A DNA stretch of 64,000 nucleotides from Haloterrigena alkaliphila. Its GTDB lineage: Archaea; Halobacteriota; Halobacteria; Halobacteriales; Natrialbaceae. The translations under genes were made by a program, and so were the position numbers. This document shows positions 17,195-26,720 of the stretch, in pieces. The notes below the pieces were generated by a model, which did no database searches, was not told the DNA's origin, and saw only the letters and a list, made by a program, of their open reading frames with translations. The stretch spans positions 1-64,000 of the forward strand of contig NZ_CP071462.1 in the NCBI RefSeq assembly GCF_017352155.2. Direction: 5' to 3'. The stretch's first letter is position 1. Each line of letters opens with the position of its first letter.

Positions 17195-17797
17195 ATGGCT
17201 GACCACGAACTACCACCACTTCCCTACGATTACGACGCGCTGGAACCGGCACTCTCCGAGCAGGTACTGACCTGGCACCACGACACCCACCATCAGGGCT
17301 ACGTCAACGGCCTCAACTCCGCCGAGGAGACCCTCGAGGAGAACCGCGAGTCGGGCGACTACGGTTCGACGCCCGGCGCGCTGAGCAACGTCACCCACAA
17401 CGGCTGTGGCCACTATCTCCACACGCTGTTCTGGGAGAACATGTCCCCCGACGGCGGCGGCGAACCCGAGGGCGACCTCGCCGACCGCATCGAGGAGGAC
17501 TTCGGCTCCTACGAGGGCTGGAAGGGCGAATTCAAGAAGGCCGCCAGTGCCGCCGGTGGCTGGGCCCTGCTGGTCTACGACCCGGTCGCCAAGCAACTGC
17601 GGAACCTCGCGGTCGACAAGCACGATCAGGGCGCGCTCTGGGGCGCACACCCAGTTCTCGCACTGGACGTCTGGGAACACTCCTACTACTACGACTACGG
17701 TCCGGACCGCGGCGAGTTCATCGACGCCTTCTTCGACGTCGTCAACTGGGAGAAGGCCGAGGAAGAGTACCAGACCTGCATCGACCACTTCGAGTAA
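17195..17797 (+). CDS. sod: Superoxide dismutase (Mn/Fe family)
   Basis: SodFM enzyme of 200 aa that dismutates superoxide in the cytoplasm. The four metal ligands are all visible: H28 (WHHDTHHQGYV), H76 (HYLHTLFW), D156 and H160 (DVWEHSYYYDY). Haloarchaeal members are normally manganese enzymes; metal choice is inferred. The ATG at 17195 is chosen over the ATG three codons upstream because of the Shine-Dalgarno spacing and the family N-terminus MADHELPPLPYDYDALEP. Monocistronic. Confidence 0.95.
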   Translation: MADHELPPLPYDYDALEPALSEQVLTWHHDTHHQGYVNGLNSAEETLEENRESGDYGSTPGALSNVTHNGCGHYLHTLFWENMSPDGGGEPEGDLADRIEEDFGSYEGWKGEFKKAASAAGGWALLVYDPVAKQLRNLAVDKHDQGALWGAHPVLALDVWEHSYYYDYGPDRGEFIDAFFDVVNWEKAEEEYQTCIDHFE

Positions 17798-17941
17798 CGC
17801 TGCCGGCACGCGACGAGCCAGTCAATCTCCACGTTTTTTCGCGACGCCATCGCTCGAGAGCACCGCAGCCGTCCGGCGCCGGCGCCGACATCGTGTGCGA
17901 GTGACACGCACTGTTTTGGTACTCGACGGACGAGTGCTCCC

Positions 17942-20900
17942 ATGGCAACGGACAGCGGTGGGACCGACGGCGTGCTCGATCCGTCCGCGAGTACAGCCTC
18001 CGGAGACGCGGCGGGCGACCTCGCGGCCGACCTCCGGGACGCCTGCGACGGGGACGTTCGATTCGACGAGTACACGCGCGTGCTCTACGCCACGGACGGG
18101 AGCATCTACGGGGCCCAGCCCGCGGGCGTCGTCTTCCCGCGGGACGCCGACGACGTCAGCGCGGCCGTTCGCGTGGCCGCTGAACACGGCGCCCCCGTCC
18201 TACCCCGCGGCGCCGGCTCTTCGCTAGCCGGGCAGGCGGTCGGCCCCGGCTGCGTCGTCCTCGACCTGTCCCGGCACATGGACGAGATCCGTGCGATCGA
18301 TCCCGACGAACGGACCGCAACCGTCCAACCGGGCGTCGTGCAAGACGACTTAGACGACGCCCTCGAGCCCCACGGGCTCCGCTTCGCGCCCGATCCGGCC
18401 TCCTCGAACCGGGCGACCATCGGCGGCGGGATCGGGAACAACTCGACCGGCGCCCACTCGGTGCGCTACGGGATCACGGACGCCTACGTCGAGGAGTGCG
18501 AGGTCGTCCTCGCGGACGGCTCGACGATCCGGGCGCGGGACGTCGTCCTCGACAGTCCCGAATGGGAGGAGATCGTCTCGAAGAACGACCGCGAGGCGGC
18601 GATTTACAGGACCGTCAGAGAGATCGTCGAGGACAACGCCGACGAGATCGAGGAGCGGTATCCGGACCTCAAGCGCAGCGTCAGCGGCTACAACCTGCAG
18701 AAGGTAATTCGAAAAGATGTTGAAGGGAATCGGATTCTCAACCTCTCGAAACTGCTCGTGGGCGCCGAAGGGACCCTCGGCGTCGTCGTCGAAGCGACGC
18801 TCTCGCTCGTGACTCACCCCGAGGAGACCGCGCTGATCGTCGCCTGTTACGACGACCTGCTCGAGGCCCTCGCGGCGGTACCGGAAGCGCTCGCGCTCGA
18901 GGCCAGCGCGGTCGAACTGATGGACGACGAGGTGTTTCGGCTCGCTGCGGAGTCGTCGGAGTACGCCGAGTACGCCGACCCGATCCCAGACGGGACCGCG
19001 GCGGCGCTGATGCTCGAGTTCGACTCCGAGGTCGTCGACGACCTGCCGGACGCGATCGCAGCGGCTGGGGAGCAACTCGTCGACGGCGGGGGCGCGTTCC
19101 ACTCGATCGAGGCGTTCGCGCCGGCGACGCAGGACCGGCTCTGGAAGCTCCGGAAGGCCGCCATCCCGCTCCTGATGAGCATGGAGGGCGATCCGAAGCC
19201 GTACCCGTTCGTCGAGGACGCCTCGGTCCCGCCCGCCGAACTCGCCGAGTACGTGGCGGGCTTTCAGGAGATCCTCGAGGCCCACGACACCACGGCGGCC
19301 TACTTCGCCCACGCGGGCGTCGGGACGCTCCATATCCGGCCGGTGCTGAACCTCAAGGACGGCGACGACGTCGAGAAGATGCGCGCGATCGCCGACGACG
19401 TCACCGACCTCGTCCGCGAACACCAGGGGTCGTTCTCGGGCGAGCACGGCGACGGTCTCGCCAGAACCGAGTTCAACCCGAAGCTCTACGGGCCGGATCT
19501 CTGGCAGGCGTTCAAAGACGTGAAGTCCGCGTTCGACCCGGACTGGCGGATGAACCCTGGGAAGGTCGTCTATCGCGACGAGGACCCGACTGACATCCGT
19601 GAGTACCTCCGTTACGGACCGGACTACGCCTCGCTCGAGCCGCGGACGACGCTGGACTTCGACGACCAGGGCGGCTTCTCCCACCTCGTGGAGCTGTGTA
19701 ACGGCTGTGGCACCTGTCGGCAGACCGACGGCGACGTGATGTGCCCGACCTATCGCGCGACCGAAGAGGAGATCGCCACCACGCGGGGGCGGGCTAACCT
19801 GCTCCGGGCGGCGATCAGCGGCGAGATCGATCCCGAGGAACTGTACGGCGACCGGTTCCAGCAGGACGTGCTGGACCACTGTATCGGCTGCAAGGGCTGC
19901 CAGAGCGACTGCCCGACCGGCGTCGACCTCGCGAAACTCAAGGCCGAAGTCAAACACCAGTACCACGACCGCGAGGGGACGACCCTCCGAGAGCGGCTGT
20001 TCGCGAACGTCGACCGACTCGCGGCGCTCGGGAGCGCGACCGCACCGGTGGCCAACCGCGCGACCGATCTGCCGGGTGCGCGGACCCTCCTCGAGAAGAC
20101 TGTCGGGATCGCAACCGAGCGGACGCTGCCGACGTTCCAGCGGGAGACGCTGGTCGACTGGTTCGAGTCGCGAGGCGGATCACAAGTGGCCCCCGAGACC
20201 GCGTCGGCAGGCGTCGTCCTCTACCCCGACACGGACACGAACTATTCGAACCCCGTGCCGGGGAAGGCCGCCGTCCGCGTGCTCGAGGCCGCCGATATCC
20301 GCGTCGCGATCCCCGACCTCGGCCCGACCGGTCGGGCGGCCTACTCCCAGGGGATGCTCGACGTTGCCGCCGAGCAGGGGCAGGCACTGCTCGACGACCT
20401 CGATCCCTACCTGGAGCGGGGCTGGTCGGTCCTCTTCGTCGAGCCCTCCGACGCGGCGATGATCGTCGACGAGTACCGTTCTCTGCTCGCGGACGACCGC
20501 GTCGAGGCGCTCGCATCGAACGCGTACGGCGTCTGCGAGTATCTCGACCGGTACCGGCTCGATGACGACCTACCCTTCGACGCCACGGTCACCGAGGATG
20601 AGCGGCTGACGTTCCACGGCCACTGCCACCAGAAGGCTCGCGGCGCGGACCACCACGCGGTCGGCGTCCTCCGGCGGGCGGGCTACGCCGTCGACCCGGT
20701 CGATTCGGGCTGCTGTGGCATGGCCGGCAGCTTCGGCTACGAGGCCGACCACTACGACCTCTCGCGAGCGATCGGCTCGCTGCTGCGCGATCAACTCGAG
20801 GCCAGCGTCAACCAGACTCGCGCGGCCCCCTCGAGCGCGACCGACGGCGGTGAGACGAGCGAAGCGAGTCGAACGTCGGAAGACGGCGAGTCGACAGTCG

Positions 20901-21007
20901 TCGCGCCGGGAACCTCCTGTCGAACGCAAATCGGCGATTTCGAGGGGTACGACCGACCCGTACATCCGATCGAGCTACTCGCTGAAGCGCTCGAGCAGTC
21001 ACGATAA
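17942..21007 (+). CDS. FAD-linked oxidase fused to Fe-S CCG domain (D-lactate dehydrogenase-like)
   Basis: Fusion protein of 1021 aa. The N-terminal half is a PCMH/FAD_binding_4 domain (PRGAGSSLAG near residues 90-100) plus an FAD-oxidase C-terminal domain. From about residue 580 come two [4Fe-4S] motifs, CNGCGTC and CIGCKGCQSDCP (about 646-657). CCG-type segments follow: HGHCHQKA near 893 and SGCCGMAGSFGYEADHY near 922. This architecture is that of membrane-associated D-lactate/2-hydroxyacid dehydrogenases donating electrons to the respiratory chain. The substrate is not proven. A low-complexity linker lies near 960-985. Confidence 0.85.
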   Translation: MATDSGGTDGVLDPSASTASGDAAGDLAADLRDACDGDVRFDEYTRVLYATDGSIYGAQPAGVVFPRDADDVSAAVRVAAEHGAPVLPRGAGSSLAGQAVGPGCVVLDLSRHMDEIRAIDPDERTATVQPGVVQDDLDDALEPHGLRFAPDPASSNRATIGGGIGNNSTGAHSVRYGITDAYVEECEVVLADGSTIRARDVVLDSPEWEEIVSKNDREAAIYRTVREIVEDNADEIEERYPDLKRSVSGYNLQKVIRKDVEGNRILNLSKLLVGAEGTLGVVVEATLSLVTHPEETALIVACYDDLLEALAAVPEALALEASAVELMDDEVFRLAAESSEYAEYADPIPDGTAAALMLEFDSEVVDDLPDAIAAAGEQLVDGGGAFHSIEAFAPATQDRLWKLRKAAIPLLMSMEGDPKPYPFVEDASVPPAELAEYVAGFQEILEAHDTTAAYFAHAGVGTLHIRPVLNLKDGDDVEKMRAIADDVTDLVREHQGSFSGEHGDGLARTEFNPKLYGPDLWQAFKDVKSAFDPDWRMNPGKVVYRDEDPTDIREYLRYGPDYASLEPRTTLDFDDQGGFSHLVELCNGCGTCRQTDGDVMCPTYRATEEEIATTRGRANLLRAAISGEIDPEELYGDRFQQDVLDHCIGCKGCQSDCPTGVDLAKLKAEVKHQYHDREGTTLRERLFANVDRLAALGSATAPVANRATDLPGARTLLEKTVGIATERTLPTFQRETLVDWFESRGGSQVAPETASAGVVLYPDTDTNYSNPVPGKAAVRVLEAADIRVAIPDLGPTGRAAYSQGMLDVAAEQGQALLDDLDPYLERGWSVLFVEPSDAAMIVDEYRSLLADDRVEALASNAYGVCEYLDRYRLDDDLPFDATVTEDERLTFHGHCHQKARGADHHAVGVLRRAGYAVDPVDSGCCGMAGSFGYEADHYDLSRAIGSLLRDQLEASVNQTRAAPSSATDGGETSEASRTSEDGESTVVAPGTSCRTQIGDFEGYDRPVHPIELLAEALEQSR

Positions 21008-21033
21008 CCGCGTTCGGCAGGGCGCGCCGACGA

Positions 21034-22989
21034 TCACCGCATGGGGACGTCGGCGCTCCGGTCGGAATCGTCGTTCGGGGCCTCGTCGTCGCTCGAATCC
21101 GCGACTGTCTCCGACTCCGCGTCCGGTTCGGAACCGCCCGAGTCAGTGATCGATTCGACCCCGCGGAACTCGAACCGGGCGCCGCCGGTCTCGCTCTCGG
21201 CGACGTGCACCGACCAATTGTGGGCAGCAGCGATCTCCTCGACGATGCTTAGTCCCAGTCCGGTTCCGTTCTCACCGGTCGTATACCCGCTCTCGAGAAC
21301 CTGCTCGCGGCGACAGGCCGGAATACCGATCCCGTCGTCGGCGACGAAGAACCCCTCGATCGAGCCGTCACCATCGTCGTCGATCGTTCCCACCGTGATC
21401 TCGAGGTCGGTCCCGTCTCCCGCCTCGTTCCCGTGTGGTACGGCGTTGCGCTGAGTGTGCGAAGCGGGGCTCGTAGAACCATGTTCTACGGCGTCCTGCT
21501 GAGTGTGCGAAGCGGGGCTCGTAGAACCATGTTCTACGGCGTCTTCAGAACCGCCAGGTTCTGAATGGCTCGTCGAGCCGTGTTCGACGGCGTTGCGAAA
21601 GAGATTCTCGAGCGCCCGTTGCAGGCGTTCGGGATCCGCGAGGATCGTCGCGTCGCCGTCGATCCCGATCGACGCCCCGCCGGTCTCGACGCCGTTCCAG
21701 GCGTGCCGGGCGACGCGCTCGAGCGGGACCGGTTCCGGATCGGCCACGTCGGCTCCCTCGCGGGCGAGCGTGAGCACGTCGTCGATGATCGTCTCCATGC
21801 GCTCGTGTGACTGTGCAACCTCCTCGAGGTGCGCGTCGTCGTCGGTCTCGCGAGCCATCTCGAGGTAGCCGTCGGCGACGTTCAACGGGTTGCGCAGGTC
21901 GTGAGAGACGAGACTGGCGAACCGCTGGAGACGGGAGTTCTGGCGCTCGAGTTGCTCCTCGTGGCGCTTGCGTTCGGTGACGTCGCGGGCGACGAGCAGC
22001 CAGCCGACGCGCCGATCGCGATCGTCGTCGATCGGCGTCGCCGTGATCCGAACGTGAGTCGCACCGACCGAGAGTTCGGTGGCCGTCTCCGCCCGTCCGT
22101 TCGTGACGGCCTCGTACCAGTCCCGGAGCCCCGTCTCGTCGAACAGCGACGGGAACGAGCGTCCGACGAGCGATTCGGTTTCGACATCGACCGATGCGAG
22201 CAGCCGTCGGCCCGCCGGATTGACGTCGATGAGGCGATCGTCCGTATCGACGACGAAGATGCCGTCGGCGACGGTGTCGAGGACTCGATTGCGGGCGATC
22301 GGCATGAGATCGAGGAGCCGGTACCGGCCGATCGCGACCGCGAACAGGACGCTCGAGAGGATCCCGCCGACCGGCATCGGGTCGATCGCGGTGAGATCTG
22401 CCGCGTACACCGCGTGTGCGATCCAGGGCGCCAGCGCACCGCCGAGCAGCGCGAGGCTCTGTCCGCGATACACCGCGCGGGAACGGTAGACGAACGCCAG
22501 TACCATCGCCGTCGTGACGACGTTTATCCCGTACGCGTAGACGGTATAAACCAGGGCCCCGGGCCCGAACTCGTACTCGATCGGGAGCGGGCCCGCTTCG
22601 GCCGGTTGCAGCGTCGTATAAATGAGGTCCGCCGGGTTGGTGAACGAGAGGATCACCACCGCTACGGGCGGGATCGCGAGCGCGCCAACGATCCGCGGCC
22701 GGAGCAGGTGTTCGCGGCCCGTGTACTCGAGGACGAAGACGAGTTTCAGCATCGAGACGAAGGTGATACCGACGGACGTCGTTCGGAGGGAAAGCGAGGC
22801 GACCGTCGCACTCTCGGTACTCAGGAGGAGAAGAACGGCTCCGTTCCAGATCGCCATCGCCCCCATCATCAGGAGCAACGCCAGCGCGCCGGTTCGCTCC
22901 CGGTACTGCCAGAGCATGACGATGGCCCCCACGGCAGTGAGCGTCGCGAGCGCGTAGATCGTCTGAGTACTCAGCAGGGAATACGCCAT
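21034..22989 (-). CDS. 7TM-PAS sensor histidine kinase with repeat insertion in the ATPase domain
   Basis: Membrane sensor kinase of 651 aa. Residues about 1-225 form a seven-helix HisKA_7TM-type sensor. A PAS domain covers about 230-350 (RVLDTVADGIFVVDTDDRLIDVNPAG). HisKA has the H-box SLVSHDLRNPL near 372, then HATPase_c with N-box LFRNAVEHG, G1 box DDGIGIP and G2 box GTGLGLSI. Directly after the N-box about 50 residues are inserted, made of repeated AVEHGSTSPASHTQ units. The C-terminal 50 residues are Ser/Asp/Glu-rich. An in-frame TTG lies at 23013, but the ATG at 22989 has a TATA-like box at 25-30 nt. Last of three tandem paralogues. Confidence 0.88.
   Translation of the reverse strand: MAYSLLSTQTIYALATLTAVGAIVMLWQYRERTGALALLLMMGAMAIWNGAVLLLLSTESATVASLSLRTTSVGITFVSMLKLVFVLEYTGREHLLRPRIVGALAIPPVAVVILSFTNPADLIYTTLQPAEAGPLPIEYEFGPGALVYTVYAYGINVVTTAMVLAFVYRSRAVYRGQSLALLGGALAPWIAHAVYAADLTAIDPMPVGGILSSVLFAVAIGRYRLLDLMPIARNRVLDTVADGIFVVDTDDRLIDVNPAGRRLLASVDVETESLVGRSFPSLFDETGLRDWYEAVTNGRAETATELSVGATHVRITATPIDDDRDRRVGWLLVARDVTERKRHEEQLERQNSRLQRFASLVSHDLRNPLNVADGYLEMARETDDDAHLEEVAQSHERMETIIDDVLTLAREGADVADPEPVPLERVARHAWNGVETGGASIGIDGDATILADPERLQRALENLFRNAVEHGSTSHSEPGGSEDAVEHGSTSPASHTQQDAVEHGSTSPASHTQRNAVPHGNEAGDGTDLEITVGTIDDDGDGSIEGFFVADDGIGIPACRREQVLESGYTTGENGTGLGLSIVEEIAAAHNWSVHVAESETGGARFEFRGVESITDSGGSEPDAESETVADSSDDEAPNDDSDRSADVPMR
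21441..21587 (-). repeat. Intragenic hairpin-bearing tandem repeat (2 x 48 bp + 51 bp)
   Basis: Three head-to-tail units: 21441-21488 and 21489-21536 (48 bp each, differing only near the left end) and 21537-21587 (51 bp, divergent middle). All keep the kinase frame and encode 16-17 aa variants of DAVEHGSTSPASHTQQ. The first two contain the inverted repeat GTAGAAC-CAT-GTTCTAC (21473-21489 and 21521-21537). The third contains AGAACC/GGTTCT and GGCTCG/CGAGCC hairpins. The encoded AVEHGS copies the adjacent N-box, so the unit probably arose from this gene by duplication. Confidence 0.85.
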
Positions 22990-23013
22990 CGTCTGTAACG
23001 CAGTCGGCACCAA

Positions 23014-23021
23014 GTAATAGA
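23014..23021 (-). promoter_or_regulatory. TATA-like box of the kinase gene 21034-22989
   Basis: Minus-strand TCTATTAC is 25-32 nt before the ATG at 22989. It implies that this third tandem kinase has its own leaderless promoter. Confidence 0.4.
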
Positions 23022-23094
23022 CTGCGGCCGAAAACGACAGTAGTCCGATCGATCGTCGCCCTCGAGCGGTGCGAAGGGAGCGGCGGAGAACTGA

Positions 23095-24840
23095 CTACGA
23101 GCGCCTCGACGGCGGATCGAGCGTCTCGGACGAAAGTGTCGAATCATCGATATCTGGTTCGACCCCATCGGCGCGTTCGACGCCGGTGAACTCGAACCGC
23201 GCACCGCCGGCCTCGCTCTCGGTTGCGGTGACCGACCAGCCGTGTGCCGCGGCGATCTGCTGGACGATACTCAACCCGAATCCGGTTCCCTCGTCACCGG
23301 TCGAGTAGCCGTCTTCGAAGACGCGTTCGCGCTGATCCGCCGGGATACCGTTACCGTCGTCCGCGACGGAAAACGCGATCGTGGAACGGTCCGGATCGTC
23401 CTCCACACTCACCGAGACCACGAGCGAATGGTCCTCGTCTTCGGTTCCGTGTTCCACCGAATTGCGAAAGAGGTTCTCGAACATCCGTTGCAGCCGATCG
23501 GAGTCCGCGAGAAGCCGCGCGCTCGAGTCGATCTCGAGGCTCCCATCGACCGTCTCGACGCCCGCCCAGGCCCGCTCGGCGACGGTCGCCAGATCGATCG
23601 GTTCCGGATCGGTCACGTCGGCTCCCTCGCGGGCGAGCGCGAGCACGTCGTCGATGATCGTCTCCATGCGCTCGTGGGCCTGCGCGACCTCCTCGAGGTA
23701 CTCCTCGTCGTCGTCGGTCTCGCGGGCCATCTCGAGGTAGCCGTCGGCGACGGTCAACGGATTGCGCAGGTCGTGGGAGACGAGGTCCGCGAATTGCTCG
23801 AGGCGCTCGTTCTGGCGCTCGAGTTGTTCCTCGCGGCGTTTGCGCTCGGTGATATCGCGGACGACGAACAGCCAGCCGAGGTGGCGGTCGCGACCGTCGT
23901 CGATCGGCGTCATCCGGACGAGGAAGTACTCGCCGTCGACCGCGAGTTCGCGTTCGGCCATCTCGGGAGTCGCGGTCAGCGACTGGTACTCCTCCTGCAG
24001 CTCCGGCCAGTCGGCGAACAACGAGTCGACGCCGGCGCCGATCGGCGACTCGTCGACGTCCGTCAGCAGGGCCCGTCCGACGGGATTCGCGTCGATCACC
24101 CGGTCACGATCGTCGACGACGAAGATACCGTCCGTGACGGTGTCGAGGACGCGATCGCGGGCGATCGGCGTGATGTCGGCCAGTCGGTAGCGGACGATCG
24201 CGATCGCGTACAGTACGCTGGCTCCGAGGAAGCCGATCGGCGAGGTGTCCAGTTCGTACGGGCCGAAGAGGTAGACGGCGTTGGCGACCCAGGCCATGAC
24301 GGTGCCGGTGAGCAACGCGGCGCTTTGCCCGCGGTATAGTGTCCGCGACCGGTACAGGAACCCGAGCATCAGTACCGTTGCCACGGATAGAACGACGTAG
24401 GAGTACCCGGTGTGGAGCCAGAACGCGATCCCCCAGTCGACGAGGCCGTCCTCCCGAAGGGTATAGAAGAGTTCGTTGGGGTTGACAAGCACGAACAGGA
24501 CGGCGAGAATCGGTTCGATCGAGAGCGCAGCGAGGATCGACGGCGTGACGAACCGCTCTCGACCGGTGTACTCGAGCGTAAAGACGAGCGTCATCATCGT
24601 CGCCCCTCCGGCACCGAGGAACACGGCGGCGAAACACACGAGCGCGAGTAGTCCCGGTTCGAGGTTCGTCACGACGAACAGGGAACCGGCCCACAGGCCC
24701 GTAGACAGGTTCAGGGCACACAGCGGTAGTACGGCTCGGCGGTCTCGATACCGAGACAGTACGCCGACGAGGATGAGGCTATTGACGGCCGCGACCGCGT
24801 AGATCACCTGTATGGGATCGAGTCCCGAACCCGTTGGCAT
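23095..24840 (-). CDS. 7TM-PAS sensor histidine kinase
   Basis: Kinase of 581 aa, paralogous to both neighbours. It has a seven-TM N-terminal sensor (about residues 5-225), a PAS domain (RVLDTVTDGIFVVDDRDRVIDANP, about 228-345), H-box DLVSHDLRNPL, N-box LFRNSVEHG, G1 DDGNGIP and G2 GTGFGLSI. Its N-box is followed by a short TEDEDHS loop with no repeat insertion, so it is a useful reference for the unit inserted in the downstream paralogue. The signal sensed and the cognate regulator are unknown; no receiver gene is adjacent. Confidence 0.9.
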   Translation of the reverse strand: MPTGSGLDPIQVIYAVAAVNSLILVGVLSRYRDRRAVLPLCALNLSTGLWAGSLFVVTNLEPGLLALVCFAAVFLGAGGATMMTLVFTLEYTGRERFVTPSILAALSIEPILAVLFVLVNPNELFYTLREDGLVDWGIAFWLHTGYSYVVLSVATVLMLGFLYRSRTLYRGQSAALLTGTVMAWVANAVYLFGPYELDTSPIGFLGASVLYAIAIVRYRLADITPIARDRVLDTVTDGIFVVDDRDRVIDANPVGRALLTDVDESPIGAGVDSLFADWPELQEEYQSLTATPEMAERELAVDGEYFLVRMTPIDDGRDRHLGWLFVVRDITERKRREEQLERQNERLEQFADLVSHDLRNPLTVADGYLEMARETDDDEEYLEEVAQAHERMETIIDDVLALAREGADVTDPEPIDLATVAERAWAGVETVDGSLEIDSSARLLADSDRLQRMFENLFRNSVEHGTEDEDHSLVVSVSVEDDPDRSTIAFSVADDGNGIPADQRERVFEDGYSTGDEGTGFGLSIVQQIAAAHGWSVTATESEAGGARFEFTGVERADGVEPDIDDSTLSSETLDPPSRRS

Positions 24841-24862
24841 CGTCCGTACTCGAGTGGGAACG

Positions 24863-24870
24863 ACATAAAG
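24863..24870 (-). promoter_or_regulatory. TATA box of the kinase gene 23095-24840
   Basis: Minus-strand CTTTATGT lies 23-30 nt before the ATG at 24840. The preceding CAGTGCA resembles the CAGCA before the next kinase's box. Confidence 0.5.
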
Positions 24871-24935
24871 TGCACTGGCCGTTTCGCGAGTCTGGCCCGA
24901 CGAGTCGGGCGACGACCGCCGCGTCGGGTCGCCGT

Positions 24936-26699
24936 TCAGTCAGTAGTCGCCGTGGTCGATTCCGTCCGAGCGGCCGCGTCGACGGTCTCGATACCGGTGA
25001 ACTCGAACCGAGCGCCTCCGTCCTCGCTCTCGCAGGCGTCGACGGTCCACCCGTGAGCGGTCGAAATCTCTTCGACGATGCTCAGTCCGAAGCCCGTTCC
25101 CTCCGCGTCGGTCGTGTACCCCTCTTCGAAGACGCGCTCGTGGTCGTCGGGCAACCCGCGGCCGTCGTCCGCGACGTAGAACCCGTAGTTCGGACTCGTT
25201 CCGATGACGCCGACCGAGACGGTCATGGGCGGCTCCCGCGAGTCGTCCGCTCCCCTCGGCTCGTCGACTCCCTCGGGATCGTCGACTGGACGGCCGTGTT
25301 CGATCGAATTTCGAAACAGGTTCTCGAGGAGCCGAAGCAATCGCGTCCCGTCGCCGAGGAGGGTCGTCGTTCCCTCGATCGACAGCGCTGCGTCGCCGGT
25401 GTCGACGTTCGCCCAGGCCTGCTCGGCCAGCGACCCCAGGTCGACCGGCTCCGGATCGGTCACCGCCTCCCCCTCGCGTGCGAGCGCGAGGACGTCGTCG
25501 ATGATCGTTTCCATACGCTCGTGAGCCCGCTCGACTTCCTCCAGGTGATCCGTGTCTCCGGTCTCCCGGGCCAGATCGACGTAGCCGTCGGCGACGGTCA
25601 GCGGATTGCGCAGGTCGTGGGAGACGAGGTCCGCGAACCGCTCGAGGCGCTTGTTCTGGCGCTTCAGCTTCGTCTCGCGGCGTTTGCGCTCGGTGATATC
25701 GCGGACGATGAACAGCCAGCCGACGTGGCGATCGCGGCCGTCCTCGATCGGCGTCACCTGCACGTGGAAGTGGCCGCCCATGAGCGCCAGTTCGCGTTCG
25801 GCTTCGACCGGCGCTTCGGTCAGGTCGGAATACTCCTCGCGCAACTCTGGTATGTCGGCGAACAGCGCGTCGACGCCGGTACCGATCGGCGAGTCGTCGA
25901 GTTCCGCGAGCAGTTCCCTCCCGACCGGGTTACAGTCGATAACCCGATCCTCCCTGTCGACGACGAAGACGGCGTCCGAGACGGTGTCGAGCACGCGATC
26001 TCGCGCGATCGGGACGACGTCGACCAGCTGGTAGCGGAAGATCGCGACCGTGAGCAACGCGCCGCTGACGAGGTAGCCGATCGGCATCGGATCGAACGGG
26101 AACATCTCGGTAAGATACGCCAGGTTCGCGAGCGCCGGAACGATCGTGGCCCCAAGTAAGGCGGCGGCCTGCCCGCGGTAGACCGATCGGGACCGATACA
26201 GGAACTCGAGGACCAGCACGGACGCGGTCACCAGGAGGAGATACGAGTAGAGCGTGTGAACGGCGGCCGCGGGTCCCCAGGTCACTTCGAGACCGGTGAC
26301 GGCCGCCGCATTCGGTTCGAACGCCTCGATGAACACGTTTCGTGGATTCGTGAACGCGAGTCCGACGACGACGATCGGTTCGATCGCCAGCGCGGCGATC
26401 GTCCGCCGGGTGACGAGGTGTTCGCGACCGGTGTACTCGACGAGGAACACGAACAGCGTCGCGATACTGGTCGTGATGCCGATAAACAGTACCCGGATCA
26501 TGAGCCGCGACACCGCGAAACTGTCGGCGACGCTGGCGACGAACAGCGACCCCGAGTACAGCGCCGTCGCGAACAGGCAGATGGCCAGCGGGATCGTTCC
26601 ACGTCTGTCGCGGTGTCGCCAGACGACGACACCGAGGGCGACCCCCAGGAGGGTCGCCAGCCCGTAGCCCCCCACGATCACACCGTGGCCAATTGCCAT
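24936..26699 (-). CDS. 7TM-PAS sensor histidine kinase
   Basis: Kinase of 587 aa, first gene of the tandem set by transcription order. The layout is again 7TM sensor, PAS (RVLDTVSDAVFVVDREDRVID), H-box DLVSHDLRNPL, N-box LFRNSIEHG, G1 DDGRGLP and G2 GTGFGLSI. A 25-residue acidic loop (RPVDDPEGVDEPRGADDSRE) follows the N-box, the same spot where the paralogue at 21034-22989 has its repeats, so this is a length-tolerant loop. The ATG at 26699 fits a TATA box 22-31 nt upstream; an ORF start 53 codons further upstream overlaps the neighbouring promoter region and looks non-coding. Confidence 0.9.
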   Translation of the reverse strand: MAIGHGVIVGGYGLATLLGVALGVVVWRHRDRRGTIPLAICLFATALYSGSLFVASVADSFAVSRLMIRVLFIGITTSIATLFVFLVEYTGREHLVTRRTIAALAIEPIVVVGLAFTNPRNVFIEAFEPNAAAVTGLEVTWGPAAAVHTLYSYLLLVTASVLVLEFLYRSRSVYRGQAAALLGATIVPALANLAYLTEMFPFDPMPIGYLVSGALLTVAIFRYQLVDVVPIARDRVLDTVSDAVFVVDREDRVIDCNPVGRELLAELDDSPIGTGVDALFADIPELREEYSDLTEAPVEAERELALMGGHFHVQVTPIEDGRDRHVGWLFIVRDITERKRRETKLKRQNKRLERFADLVSHDLRNPLTVADGYVDLARETGDTDHLEEVERAHERMETIIDDVLALAREGEAVTDPEPVDLGSLAEQAWANVDTGDAALSIEGTTTLLGDGTRLLRLLENLFRNSIEHGRPVDDPEGVDEPRGADDSREPPMTVSVGVIGTSPNYGFYVADDGRGLPDDHERVFEEGYTTDAEGTGFGLSIVEEISTAHGWTVDACESEDGGARFEFTGIETVDAAARTESTTATTD

Positions 26700-26720
26700 C
26701 GCCACAACTCTATCGGCAAT

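Noticed and set aside
18350-19966. Minus-strand 538-aa frame opposite the FAD/Fe-S gene
   Set aside because: Shadow frame with Val/Arg/Leu-biased composition; the plus strand carries the cysteine motifs.
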